A DNA stretch of 64,000 nt, taken from assembly GCF_021404545.1 (NCBI RefSeq), contig NZ_JAAWWD010000039.1:35731-99730 (forward strand). Reading direction: 5' to 3'. The translations under genes were made by a program, and so were the position numbers. The notes beneath the pieces were generated by a model that was not told where the DNA came from, did no database searches, and saw nothing but the letters and a program-made list of their open reading frames with translations. Below are positions 55,799-64,000 of this stretch, piece by piece. Numbering within the stretch: position 1 is the stretch's first letter; each line of letters starts with the position of its first letter. The DNA comes from Aestuariivita sp. GTDB lineage: Bacteria; Pseudomonadota; Alphaproteobacteria; Rhodobacterales; Rhodobacteraceae.

Positions 55799-56536
55799 TC
55801 AGCCGGTGAGTCCTTGCGAGCTGTGGTCAATCAGATCACGGGCCGCGCCGATCAGCGCGGCGTTCGATGGCGCGGGCGTCCCATCCGGCAAGTCCAGCAC
55901 ATCCTCAAATCCCATACGTGTATCAAGCCCCAATCGTGCCGCTTCGACGACACAAGGCCAGGCGCTTTGACCTTCACCATGCAACAGGATCGGAGCCGTC
56001 GCACCGCGTGCGCGCAGCAACTCCAGGCACAGCGCTGCCTCGGTCCGGGCACGTGGAGCCGCGACGTCGGGCATCTCCACCAAAATACGCAGAACATCAG
56101 ATTTGTTGGCTTCCCGGCACAGCTTGCGGGCATCGGCAACGCTCCATACCCCAGCCTCGATCCCGATGCCGCGCTCGTGCATCATCTCCATCACGTCGAT
56201 ACAGTCGGGTTCGTTGAGATTGATCGACACATAGTCGGGCAGCTCCTCCCAGGCGCGGATATGGGCATGGCGCTCTTGACCACCGGGCGCGATCCAGGCG
56301 CCGGTTCCGATGCCCACGGGCAATCCCGGCACCGCGGCGCGGATCGCGCGCAAGGCGGCCGTGACGTCTTTGGGCGCCAGACTTTCGGCGCCTTCGGCGT
56401 TGCGCGGGTGGACATGGTAGGCGTCCGCACCGGCCTCCCGCGCGGCAATGGCATCGCGCGCCAGAGCTTCGGGCGTGAGCGGCACGTTCGGGGTCTCTGC
56501 CGCCGTGCGGCCCCCGTTCAGACAGGCTTGGAGCAT
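55799..56536 (-). CDS. BKACE-family (DUF849) beta-keto acid cleavage enzyme
   Basis: 245-residue zinc TIM-barrel enzyme that cleaves a beta-keto acid with acetyl-CoA. The head LQACLNGGRTAAETPNVPLTPE, the metal-binding YHVHPRN and the strand YVSINLNEPDC are typical; the C-terminal GFEDVLDLPDG carries the conserved Glu. It is somewhat shorter than the 270-310 residue family norm. In anthranilate-type and lysine-type breakdown such enzymes follow ring cleavage, which fits the flavoprotein gene upstream on the same strand. Confidence 0.85.
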   Translation of the reverse strand: MLQACLNGGRTAAETPNVPLTPEALARDAIAAREAGADAYHVHPRNAEGAESLAPKDVTAALRAIRAAVPGLPVGIGTGAWIAPGGQERHAHIRAWEELPDYVSINLNEPDCIDVMEMMHERGIGIEAGVWSVADARKLCREANKSDVLRILVEMPDVAAPRARTEAALCLELLRARGATAPILLHGEGQSAWPCVVEAARLGLDTRMGFEDVLDLPDGTPAPSNAALIGAARDLIDHSSQGLTG

Positions 56537-56613
56537 GGGGTCGGTCTCTCAAAGCGCAGCAGCGGTGGCGCGGCAGGGGCCTCTACGCCGGACTGCGCTT
56601 GATTGTCGATCAT
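56518..56613 (-). CDS. Possible 31-residue ORF between the flavoprotein and BKACE genes
   Basis: A strong ribosome site (GGGGAGGTC) precedes an ATG at 56613 and a 31-codon frame (MIDNQAQSG ... PTPCSKPV). Its end overlaps the BKACE start by 19 bases, so it could set BKACE translation by coupling. No homology is apparent. It may also be the remnant head of a lost gene. Confidence 0.25.
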   Translation of the reverse strand: MIDNQAQSGVEAPAAPPLLRFERPTPCSKPV

Positions 56614-56689
56614 GACCTCCCCTCGAACCATGGCCCCCCGAAACGGGGTGTTCGCATATGATTGCGCACAACCCCGCATGGCACAAGGT

Positions 56690-58984
56690 TCAGGCGCGGA
56701 TCTCATCGGCCTGAGCGCGGTCAGCCAAACGCCACATCTGGTCCCGCCCTGCCTCATAGGGTTGCGGCCACTGCGCCAGCCGGTCGCCGATGCCCGCGCC
56801 CGCACGCAGGGTCCAGTAGGGATCGCTGAGATGCGGACGGGCGAGACAAACCAGATCGGCGCGTCCGGCCAGCAGGATCGAATTGACGTGATCGGCCTCA
56901 TAGATATTGCCGACCGCCATGGTAGCGATCCCTGCCTCGTTGCGGATACGGTCCGAAAACGGTGTCTGGAACATGCGGCCATAGACGGGCTGCGCCTCGG
57001 TCGAGGTTTGCCCGGCCGAGACATCGACGATATCCGCCCCCGCCTCGGAAAAGGCGCGCGCGATCTCTACCGCGTCTTCGGGCGTCACCCCTTCGTCGCC
57101 GACCCAATCGGTGGCCGAGATGCGCACCGACATCGGTTTGTGCGCAGGCCAGGCCGCGCGCATCGCCGTGAACACCTCCAGCGGATAGCGCATTCGGTTT
57201 TCCAGGCTGCCGCCATATGCATCGGTGCGGATATTGGATTTGGGTGAGATGAAGGAGGAGATCAAATAGCCGTGTGCCGCGTGCAGTTCGATCATGTCGA
57301 ACCCGGCGCGCTCGGCCATGCGAGCGGCCTGCACGAACTGTTCGGTCACCACATCCATATCGGCGCGGGTCATCTCACGCGGGACGAGATTGGCATCGGA
57401 CCAGGCAATAGGCGAGGCCGAGATGACCTCCCAATTGCCCTCTTTCAGCGGCGCGTCCATCTCTTCCCAGCCGAGCTGGGTCGATCCCTTGCGGCCCGAA
57501 TGGCCGATCTGACAACAGATCTTGGCCTGCGTTTCGGCATGCACGAAATCGGTCAGGCGGCGCCAGGCGACCTCGTGCTGGGGCGCATAAAGCCCCGGAC
57601 AGCCGGGCGTGATCCGCCCCTGAGGCGAGACGCAGGTCATTTCGGTATAAACCAGCCCCGCGCCGCCTTTTGCCCGCTCGCCGTAATGGATCAGGTGCCA
57701 GTCGGTTGGGGCGCCGTCGACGGCCTTGTATTGGGCCATGGGCGAGACGACGATGCGGTTGGCCAGCTCCATCTCGCGCAGTTTGAACGGGGCAAACATC
57801 GGCGCGCGCACCGGCGCGTTGGGGCCCACACCCGCCCGGGTCTGAAACCAACGTTCGGCGCTTTCCAGCCATTTAGGGTCACGTTCGCGCAGGTTCTCGT
57901 GGCTGATCCGCTGCGACCGGGTGAGCATCGAGTAATTCAGCTGTACCGGATCAAGCTCCAGATACCGCTCCACATCCTCGAACCATTCCAGCGAGTTACG
58001 CGCCGCCGATTGCAGGCGCAGCACTTCGAGCCGCCGCTCGTCCTCATAACGGGCAAAGGCCTTTTCGAGCGTAGGCTCATCGGTGACCATATGCGCGAGC
58101 GCTGCGGCACTCTCCATCGCGAGCTTGGTGCCCGATCCGATGGAAAAATGCGCCGTGGCCGAGGCATCGCCCAAAAGCACCACATTCTCATGCGCCCAAC
58201 GCTCACACAGCACGCGCGGGAACTGGATCCAGGCGGAACCGCGAATGTGGTTGGCATTGGTCATCAGGGCATGACCGCCGAGATAGTCCTTGAAGATCTC
58301 CTCGCAGGTCTCGATCGTCTGGGCCTGGGTCATCTCGCCAAAGCCGAAATTCTCGAATGTCTCAGGCCCGCATTCCACGAGGAACGTCGCGGTATCGTCG
58401 TCAAACTGATAGGCATGGACCCAGATCCAGCCCTTATCTGTCTTCTCGAAGATGAAGGTGAAGGCGTCGTCGAATTTCTGATGCGTGCCCAGCCACATGA
58501 AATAGCAGGTACGCAGGTCGATATCGGGTTTGAACGTCTCTTTGAACTCAAGCCGGGTTCTGGAGTTCAGCCCATCCGAGGCCACGACGATGTCATACTC
58601 ATCCATATAGTCAGAGGCCGCGCCGACCTCTGTCTCGAATTTCAGATGCACACCCAGGTCCCGCGCCCGGTCCTGCAACAACAGCAGCAATTGCTTGCGC
58701 CCGATTCCGCAGAAGCCATGACCGGAGGAGACCAGCCTCTGACCCCGATGGTGCAGCGCGATATCGTCCCAATAGGCGAAATGCGCCCGGATCGACGCGG
58801 CGCTGACCGGATCGTTCTGTTCGAGATTGTCCAGCGTCTCATCCGACAGCACAACACCCCAGCCAAAGGTGTCATCGGGCCGGTTACGCTCCATCACCGT
58901 TACATCGGCCCCGGGCTGCCGCAGTTTCAGGGTGATGGCAAAATAGAGGCCCGCGGGCCCGCCGCCCAGACAGAGTGCTTTCAC
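56690..58984 (-). CDS. Salicylyl-CoA 5-hydroxylase / 2-aminobenzoyl-CoA monooxygenase-like fusion
   Basis: 764-residue two-domain flavoprotein. Residues 1 to about 390 form a UbiH-like FAD monooxygenase ([50 protein letters not shown]). Residues from about 405 form an old-yellow-enzyme FMN reductase ([52 protein letters not shown]). The architecture is that of 2-aminobenzoyl-CoA monooxygenase/reductase and bifunctional salicylyl-CoA 5-hydroxylase, which dearomatise the CoA ester with oxygen and NADH. The GTG at 58984 has GGAG six bases upstream; an ATG at 58996 is an alternative. Confidence 0.9.
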   Translation of the reverse strand: MKALCLGGGPAGLYFAITLKLRQPGADVTVMERNRPDDTFGWGVVLSDETLDNLEQNDPVSAASIRAHFAYWDDIALHHRGQRLVSSGHGFCGIGRKQLLLLLQDRARDLGVHLKFETEVGAASDYMDEYDIVVASDGLNSRTRLEFKETFKPDIDLRTCYFMWLGTHQKFDDAFTFIFEKTDKGWIWVHAYQFDDDTATFLVECGPETFENFGFGEMTQAQTIETCEEIFKDYLGGHALMTNANHIRGSAWIQFPRVLCERWAHENVVLLGDASATAHFSIGSGTKLAMESAAALAHMVTDEPTLEKAFARYEDERRLEVLRLQSAARNSLEWFEDVERYLELDPVQLNYSMLTRSQRISHENLRERDPKWLESAERWFQTRAGVGPNAPVRAPMFAPFKLREMELANRIVVSPMAQYKAVDGAPTDWHLIHYGERAKGGAGLVYTEMTCVSPQGRITPGCPGLYAPQHEVAWRRLTDFVHAETQAKICCQIGHSGRKGSTQLGWEEMDAPLKEGNWEVISASPIAWSDANLVPREMTRADMDVVTEQFVQAARMAERAGFDMIELHAAHGYLISSFISPKSNIRTDAYGGSLENRMRYPLEVFTAMRAAWPAHKPMSVRISATDWVGDEGVTPEDAVEIARAFSEAGADIVDVSAGQTSTEAQPVYGRMFQTPFSDRIRNEAGIATMAVGNIYEADHVNSILLAGRADLVCLARPHLSDPYWTLRAGAGIGDRLAQWPQPYEAGRDQMWRLADRAQADEIRA

Positions 58985-59109
58985 GTCTCGCTCCATTGAT
59001 GATCCCGTGTTGCGGCAAAGGTAACGTCCACCCAAATCGTTTCAAGCTTAAAGTTTTGAGGACGCGCGTGGCAACCAAACACCGGCGCAATCGGTGGTGC
59101 ATTATGAAC

Positions 59110-59162
59110 TGGACAGACGTGGACAGAAACTCAGGACCACTGGACACAAATGTCTAGACAGA
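59110..59162. promoter_or_regulatory. TGGACA repeat cluster upstream of the demethylation operon
   Basis: TGGACAGA occurs at 59110-59117 and 59120-59127, TGGACA at 59141-59146, and the perfect palindrome TGTCTAGACA at 59151-59160. TGGACA-CAAA-TGTCTA is nearly symmetric. The cluster is 57 bases or more before the operon start, where an operator would be expected. The TetR gene of the same operon is the obvious candidate binder. Confidence 0.5.
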
Positions 59163-59218
59163 AGCGACGCCGCCTGATTAGCGTCAACATGCTTGGGCGT
59201 GACACGGAAGGACGAGCG

Positions 59219-61630
59219 ATGAAATCTCACTATCGGGTCGTGGTGATTGGTGGCGGCGTTGTCGGCGCCTCGGTGCTGTATCATCTGGCGAAATTCGGTT
59301 GGTCCGATGTGTGCCTGATCGAACGCAAGATCCTCACCGCCGGGTCCAGTTGGCATGCCGCGGGCGGTATTCACGCGCTGAATGCCGATCCCAATATCGC
59401 CGCGCTGCAAGCCTATACCATCGATCTGCTGAGCGAGATCGAGAAGGAAAGCGGCCAGAATATCGGACTGCACATGACCGGTGGCCTGATGCTGGCGGGC
59501 ACGCCGGAACGCTGGGAGTGGCTGCAATCGGCCTACCGGGTATTCCAGACCATTGGCATCGAAGACTGCCGCCTGGTCACCCCTGAAGAGGCCGGGGCAC
59601 TGAACCCGGTGATGAATATCGACGGCATTGTGGGTGCCCTTTGGGCGGACCGCGAAGGGCATATCGACACCACGGGCACGGTCCATGCCTATGCCGGAGC
59701 CGCCAAGAAACGCGGCGCCGAAGTAATCGAGAACAACCGCGTGCTGGAGCTGAACCAGACCAGGGACGGCTGGGACGTCGTCACTGAAAAAGGCACCATT
59801 CGCACCGAACATGTGGTCAACGCGGCGGGTCTTTGGGCCAAGCAGGTCGGGCGCATGGCCGGGATGGAGCTGCCGGTCTCTCCGCTCAACCATCACTATC
59901 TGGTGACCGACAGCATCCCCGAGGTGGCCAAGCTGGATACGATGCTGCCAATGACCGCCGATCTCGAAGGCTTCACCTATATGCGGCAGGATCAAAAGGG
60001 CATGCTGCTTGGGATTTACGAGATCAACCACGAACACTGGATGATGGACGGCGCGCCCTGGGAGTACGGGTTCGAGTTACAGCAGGAAGACCCCGACCGC
60101 ATCGAGCACGAACTGATGCTGGGGTTCGAGCGCTATCCCTGTTTGCAGGATGCCGGGATCAAGACCTGGGTCAACGGCGCCTTCACCTTTTCGCCCGACG
60201 GCAACCCTCTGGTGGGTCCGGTGCGCGGCAAGCCCGGCTATTGGTGCGCCTGTGCGGTGATGGCCGGGTTCCTTCAGGGCGGCGGCGTCGGCAAAAGCCT
60301 CGCCGAATGGATCGTCCATGGCGAGCCCGAAGAGGATGTCTTTGGCATGGATGTCGCGCGCTATGGCGATTACGCGGGCAACAAGCGCTATATCAAAGAG
60401 ACGACGGGTCAGTTCTATTCCCGTCGCTTCGTGATGACCTATCCCAACGAACAGCTGCCCGCCGGACGGCCCATGAAGATGGCCCCCGCCCATGACGCGA
60501 TGACGGCGGCGGGCGCGCAATGGGGTGTCTCTTACGGGCTCGAAGTGCCGCTGATGTTCGGGCCAGAGGGGTTCGCGGAAACCCCGAGCCTGCGCCGGTC
60601 GAACGCACATGAGATCGTAGCCGGAGAATGCCGCGCCGTGCGTGAGGCCTGCGGGCTGCTGGATATCTCGGGCTTTTCGCGGTTCGAGGTCTCGGGGCCT
60701 AACGCGGAACGCTGGCTGAACCGCATGATGGCCTCGCGTCTGCCCGCACCGGGGCGCGCGCGGCTGGCGCCGATGGTGGCCGAGACGGGACGCCTCAAGG
60801 GCGATCTGACCGTCTTCAACTGGGGCGACGGGCGCTTTTGGATCATGGGCAGCTATTATCTGCGCGCATGGCATATGCGCTGGTATCACGACCATATGGA
60901 GGACGGTGTAAGCGTCACCGACATCTCGGACGGGATGGTGGGCTTTTCGCTCTCTGGACCCAAGTCACGTGAGATCATAGAACGGGTCACAGACGCGGAT
61001 GTGAGTACCTCCGCCCTGCCGTTTATGGGCTGCACGCAGATGAATGTGGGGCTAGCGCGCGCACATGTTGCCCGGATTTCCGTCACCGGAGAGTTGGGAT
61101 ACGAGATCAACGTCCGCGCCGAGCATCACATCGGGCTGCGCCGCACCCTGATGGAGGCAGGCGCCGATCTGGGCCTTAAGGAATACGGGTTCTACGCGCT
61201 CAACTCCCTGCGGCTGGAGAAGAGCTTTGGCATCTGGAACGCAGAGTTCACCCAAGGCTACACCCCGGGCATGACCGGCATGGATCGCTGGATCGATTGG
61301 GAGAAGGGCGATTTCGTCGGACGTGCCGCCGCCTTGGCCGAACGCAAGGGCAATCGCCCCGCGCAACGGCAGGTCACGCTGGAAGTCGACGCAGATGGAG
61401 CAGATGCCACGGGGTTCGAACCGGTCTGGGCCAACGGCACCCGCGTGGGTTTTGTCACCTCGGGCGGATATGGCCACACGACTGGCACATCGCTGGCCAT
61501 GGCCCTGGTGGACACCGCCCAATCGACCCCCGGTCAGGCGCTGTCGGTGCATGTGGTAGGCATGGAGCGCGCGGCCACAGTCATTGCTCCCTCCCCTTAT
61601 GACCCCGGCGGCAAGGCGATGCGATCATGA
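59219..61630 (+). CDS. Dimethylglycine/sarcosine dehydrogenase-like flavoprotein
   Basis: 803-residue two-domain protein. Residues 1 to about 400 are a DAO-type FAD domain (YRVVVIGGGVVGASVLYHLAKFG; TAGSSWHAAGGIHA, where the His is the likely covalent FAD ligand). The second half is a GcvT-like folate domain (RSNAHEIVAGECRAVREACGLLDISGFSRFEVSG, ARISVTGELGYEINV). The product would demethylate an N-methylated glycine and hand formaldehyde to tetrahydrofolate. The ATG at 59219 has GGAAGGA upstream. Its TGA overlaps the ATG of the MttB-like gene. Confidence 0.92.
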   Translation: MKSHYRVVVIGGGVVGASVLYHLAKFGWSDVCLIERKILTAGSSWHAAGGIHALNADPNIAALQAYTIDLLSEIEKESGQNIGLHMTGGLMLAGTPERWEWLQSAYRVFQTIGIEDCRLVTPEEAGALNPVMNIDGIVGALWADREGHIDTTGTVHAYAGAAKKRGAEVIENNRVLELNQTRDGWDVVTEKGTIRTEHVVNAAGLWAKQVGRMAGMELPVSPLNHHYLVTDSIPEVAKLDTMLPMTADLEGFTYMRQDQKGMLLGIYEINHEHWMMDGAPWEYGFELQQEDPDRIEHELMLGFERYPCLQDAGIKTWVNGAFTFSPDGNPLVGPVRGKPGYWCACAVMAGFLQGGGVGKSLAEWIVHGEPEEDVFGMDVARYGDYAGNKRYIKETTGQFYSRRFVMTYPNEQLPAGRPMKMAPAHDAMTAAGAQWGVSYGLEVPLMFGPEGFAETPSLRRSNAHEIVAGECRAVREACGLLDISGFSRFEVSGPNAERWLNRMMASRLPAPGRARLAPMVAETGRLKGDLTVFNWGDGRFWIMGSYYLRAWHMRWYHDHMEDGVSVTDISDGMVGFSLSGPKSREIIERVTDADVSTSALPFMGCTQMNVGLARAHVARISVTGELGYEINVRAEHHIGLRRTLMEAGADLGLKEYGFYALNSLRLEKSFGIWNAEFTQGYTPGMTGMDRWIDWEKGDFVGRAAALAERKGNRPAQRQVTLEVDADGADATGFEPVWANGTRVGFVTSGGYGHTTGTSLAMALVDTAQSTPGQALSVHVVGMERAATVIAPSPYDPGGKAMRS

Positions 61631-63174
61631 CCGGCGCCCCCACCCCCATCCGCAAGGGCAGGCGCAAACGTGCGTTGGAGGTGGCGACACCGGTCCGCAC
61701 CGTTGATTACCGCACCCTGCGCAACCCGTTCCCTCGGATGAAGATCTTCTCTGACGACGAGGTTCACGCGATCCACCATGACGCGCTGAACGTTCTGGAA
61801 ACGCTGGGCCTCAAGGTCCTGTTGCCCGAGGCGCGCGCGATCTTTGCCAAGGCAGGCTGCAAGGTCGACGAAAGCGACGAGATGGTCTGGATCGGCCGTG
61901 AGGCGGTCGAGGAGGCGTTGAAAACCGCACCCGCCTCTGTCACCCTGCGCAGCGGCAATCCCGAACGCACCGTGCTTTATGAACCGGGCGCGCTGATCTT
62001 CATGGCCGGCGCTGGAGCACCCCATGCCACCGATCTGGAGCGAGGCCGCCGCCCCGGCAGCAACCGCGATTTCCGCGAGTTCACCCGGCTGATCCAGCAT
62101 TTCGACGTGCTGCCCATCCTCGGCCCCGCGATCGAGCCGCAGGATGTGCCGAGCCACCTGCGCCATTATGCCTTCATGGACGCGCAACTGACGCTGTCGG
62201 ACAAGATCCCCTTTACCTATGCGCGCGGCACGCCGCAGGTCGAAGAGGTCTTCGAGATGCTGGCGGATTTCCATGGGCTGAGCCAGACGCAGTTCGAGGC
62301 CGATCCCTGGACCTATACGATCATCAACACCAACTCACCGCGCCAGATCGACATTCCCATGGCCCAGGGGCTGATCGATTTTGCCCGTGCCAAGCAGATG
62401 TCCATCGTGACACCCTTTACGCTGATGGGGGCCATGGCGCCCATCACGGTGGCGGGTGCGCTCACGCTCAGCCATACCGAGGCGCTGGCGGCAATCGTCC
62501 TGACCCAGCTGGTGCGGCCCGGCGCGCCGGTGTCCTACGGCACGTTCACCTCGAATGTGGATATGAAATCCGGCGCGCCTATCTTTGGTACGCCCGAACA
62601 TATGCGCGCCTCTGTCGGCGCGGGACAACTGGCCGATCTGGTGGGATTGCCCTGGCGCTCGGCCACCGGAAGTGCGGCCAATCTGGGGGACGCGCAGGCC
62701 GCGAACGAGACGCAGTTCGGTCTTTGGGGCAACCTCTTGGCCGGAGCCACGGTGATCATGCATGCAGCAGGCTGGCTCGAAGGCGGGCTGACGGTGTCTT
62801 ATGAAAAGTTAATCACCGATCTGGAGGTGATCCAGAGCGTGGCCGAGCTGTGCGTGCCCACCCCGGCCGATACAGCGGCGCGGGCTGTCGATGCCCTGAC
62901 GGAGGTTCAACCGGGCGGGCATTTCTTTGGCGCAGCGCACACGATGCAACGCTATCAGACCGAGTTCTACGCACCGCTCGTGCATGATTTCTCCAACTAC
63001 GGCACCTGGGCAGATCGCGGCGGCGAGGACGCGACCCAACGTGCAACCGCCGTCTGGAAACGTATTCTGTCCGAAGATGCACGGCCCCGGGTTGACCCTG
63101 ACAAGGTCGATGCGCTCATGGCCTATATCGCACGCAAAACGCAGGCGGGCGGCGCCCCGCCGGTCAGCTCATGA
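61627..63174 (+). CDS. MttB-family (non-pyrrolysine) methyltransferase
   Basis: 515-residue TIM-barrel protein of the trimethylamine methyltransferase family (head RVPVDYRTL-like TVDYRTLRNPFPRMK). The frame is continuous with no in-frame TAG, so no pyrrolysine; such members act on glycine betaine, carnitine or similar quaternary amines and pass the methyl to a corrinoid protein. No corrinoid-protein gene is in the window. Translationally coupled (ATGA overlap) with the flavoprotein and with the TetR gene. Together they point to stepwise demethylation of a betaine-like compound; the substrate is inference. Confidence 0.88.
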   Translation: MTGAPTPIRKGRRKRALEVATPVRTVDYRTLRNPFPRMKIFSDDEVHAIHHDALNVLETLGLKVLLPEARAIFAKAGCKVDESDEMVWIGREAVEEALKTAPASVTLRSGNPERTVLYEPGALIFMAGAGAPHATDLERGRRPGSNRDFREFTRLIQHFDVLPILGPAIEPQDVPSHLRHYAFMDAQLTLSDKIPFTYARGTPQVEEVFEMLADFHGLSQTQFEADPWTYTIINTNSPRQIDIPMAQGLIDFARAKQMSIVTPFTLMGAMAPITVAGALTLSHTEALAAIVLTQLVRPGAPVSYGTFTSNVDMKSGAPIFGTPEHMRASVGAGQLADLVGLPWRSATGSAANLGDAQAANETQFGLWGNLLAGATVIMHAAGWLEGGLTVSYEKLITDLEVIQSVAELCVPTPADTAARAVDALTEVQPGGHFFGAAHTMQRYQTEFYAPLVHDFSNYGTWADRGGEDATQRATAVWKRILSEDARPRVDPDKVDALMAYIARKTQAGGAPPVSS

Positions 63175-63863
63175 GCCGTCCGCTCCGAAACCCCGTGCTG
63201 CATCGCGACGATCCGGATCGCGCACCGCTCTCGGGCAATGTCAAGGTTACGCGTCAGGACTGGATCGATATCGCGATGGATGTGCTGATCCGTGACGGGG
63301 TCGACCGGGTCAAGATCCTGACTCTGGCCGAGGCGATGGGGGTCTCGCGCTCGTCTTTCTATTGGTATTTCGGCTCACGCCGCGATCTGCTGGAGGCCCT
63401 TCTGACCGATTGGCAGGAACGCAATACCGCCGCCATGGTAGCTCAGGCCGAGACGGCAGCACCCACGATCACCGCCGCCATCTGCAACGTGTTCCGCTGC
63501 ACGGCCAACCCGGTGCTCTTTGACACCGCGCTGGATTTCGCCATCCGTGACTGGGCCCGGCGGGACGCCAAGGTCCGGCACACCCTCGATAGATCGGATG
63601 CCACGCGGGAAGCGGCCCTGGCGGCGATGTTCCGGCGCTATGACTATCCCGATAGAGAGGCCGAGACCCGCGCCAAAGTGCTCTATTACATGCAGTTGGG
63701 CTATGATTTCGCAGGCCCGCCCGAGACCGCCGAGATTCGGCTGGACCGGGTGCCGGATTACCTGCGCATCTTTTCCGGGCAGGAACCGCTGGCCGCGGAG
63801 GTCGAAGAATTCACCACCTATGCGACGCGGTTTCAAAGTCTTTCGACCGCGCGCCAAACCTAA
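63171..63863 (+). CDS. TetR-family transcriptional regulator
   Basis: 230-residue regulator. A 20-residue extension precedes the HTH, NVKVTRQDWIDIAMDVLI then LAEAMGVSRSSFYWYFGSRRDLLEALL; the ligand domain follows (helices to residue 225). It overlaps the MttB gene by four bases, so it is made with the enzymes it probably controls, by feedback on an N-methylated compound or its product. The TGGACA cluster at 59110-59162 is its best candidate operator. Confidence 0.9.
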   Translation: MSRPLRNPVLHRDDPDRAPLSGNVKVTRQDWIDIAMDVLIRDGVDRVKILTLAEAMGVSRSSFYWYFGSRRDLLEALLTDWQERNTAAMVAQAETAAPTITAAICNVFRCTANPVLFDTALDFAIRDWARRDAKVRHTLDRSDATREAALAAMFRRYDYPDREAETRAKVLYYMQLGYDFAGPPETAEIRLDRVPDYLRIFSGQEPLAAEVEEFTTYATRFQSLSTARQT

Positions 63864-63875
63864 AGCATTTCGACA

Positions 63876-64000
63876 TTAATCTGCGATATATCCGGCGGCC
63901 TTGAAGTAGTTCCAGCGCTCGGTCGGGTCGTAGGGATCGCAGATTGCTCCGATGGCCTCAAATCCTGGCGAGGGAGGGGTCGCCCGGCCCTTCGGGAGCC
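63876..64000 (-). CDS. Unidentified protein, C-terminal fragment
   Basis: On the minus strand, 41 codons run in from the right edge and end at a TAA (63878-63876): about SPGFEAIGAICDPYDP then TERWNYFKAAGYIAD. The codon use is host-like. I do not recognise the family from this tail. It is convergent with the TetR gene, 12 bases apart. Confidence 0.5.
   Translation of the reverse strand, partial: LPKGRATPPSPGFEAIGAICDPYDPTERWNYFKAAGYIAD

Noticed and set aside
61627..63174. Pyrrolysine-containing trimethylamine methyltransferase
   Set aside because: The frame is continuous without an in-frame amber codon, so it belongs to the non-pyrrolysine branch.

Overview
This is high-GC alphaproteobacterial DNA, most likely from a Rhodobacterales (Roseobacter/Paracoccus-type) chromosome. 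The basis is gene content and arrangement: secG-pyrG, a phaZ / phaC-phaP-phaR cluster with CTGC-N3-GCAG operators, a glycine-riboswitch gcvT-gcvH-gcvP operon, paired copper genes, a bufferin operon, and methylamine/glycine-betaine type demethylation genes. There are no rRNA or recognisable tRNA genes, no intact insertion sequence, no phage and no CRISPR array. Most genes are ordinary chromosomal housekeeping and catabolic genes. Starts were revised from the longest possible frame using ribosome-binding sites and family alignments from memory.

Layout. 1-4125: the start of a nitrile hydratase alpha-like gene, secG, pyrG, two TerB-like genes and a PhnD-like binding protein. 4290-12660: a polar amino-acid type ABC transporter (ATPase, binding protein, two permeases), two glutamine-synthetase-like ligases, a class I glutamine amidotransferase and a PuuB-like FAD oxidase; together they look like a gamma-glutamylation route for an imported amine. 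12781-13971: a DegT aminotransferase. 14253-18836: polyhydroxyalkanoate storage genes with visible PhaR operators. 18843-23793: small enzymes, including an alpha/beta hydrolase that has lost its catalytic Ser and His, and an ArsR-SRPBCC fusion with its own palindrome. 23930-25891: thrS, with a patch of foreign-looking codons. 26114-28676: a bufferin operon (precursor, DUF692, DUF2063, DoxX).

28698-41321: mostly small or housekeeping genes (csp, lepA, LysR, LMW phosphatase, sirtuin, PCuAC plus DUF2946-like copper genes, rpmB, DUF2855, meaB). Within it, 33039-34229 encodes an uncharacterised protein with a 28-unit Ser-Ala stripe, followed by about 470 gene-free bases packed with inverted repeats. 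41436-48776: hrpB, gnd, a panE-like gene, an acyl-CoA dehydrogenase and a matching aminoglycoside-phosphotransferase-fold kinase. 48940-54073: gcvP, a VOC protein, gcvH and gcvT behind a tandem glycine riboswitch, divergent from a diaminopropionate-lyase-like protein that lacks the PLP lysine. 55799-58984: a BKACE enzyme and a salicylyl-CoA/2-aminobenzoyl-CoA type flavoprotein fusion. 59219-63863: a dimethylglycine/sarcosine-dehydrogenase-like protein, an MttB-family methyltransferase and a TetR regulator in one overlapping operon.

The strongest candidates for something not well described are the Ser-Ala stripe protein and its palindromic downstream region, the bufferin operon, the two pseudoenzyme-like proteins, and the VOC gene embedded in the gcv operon.
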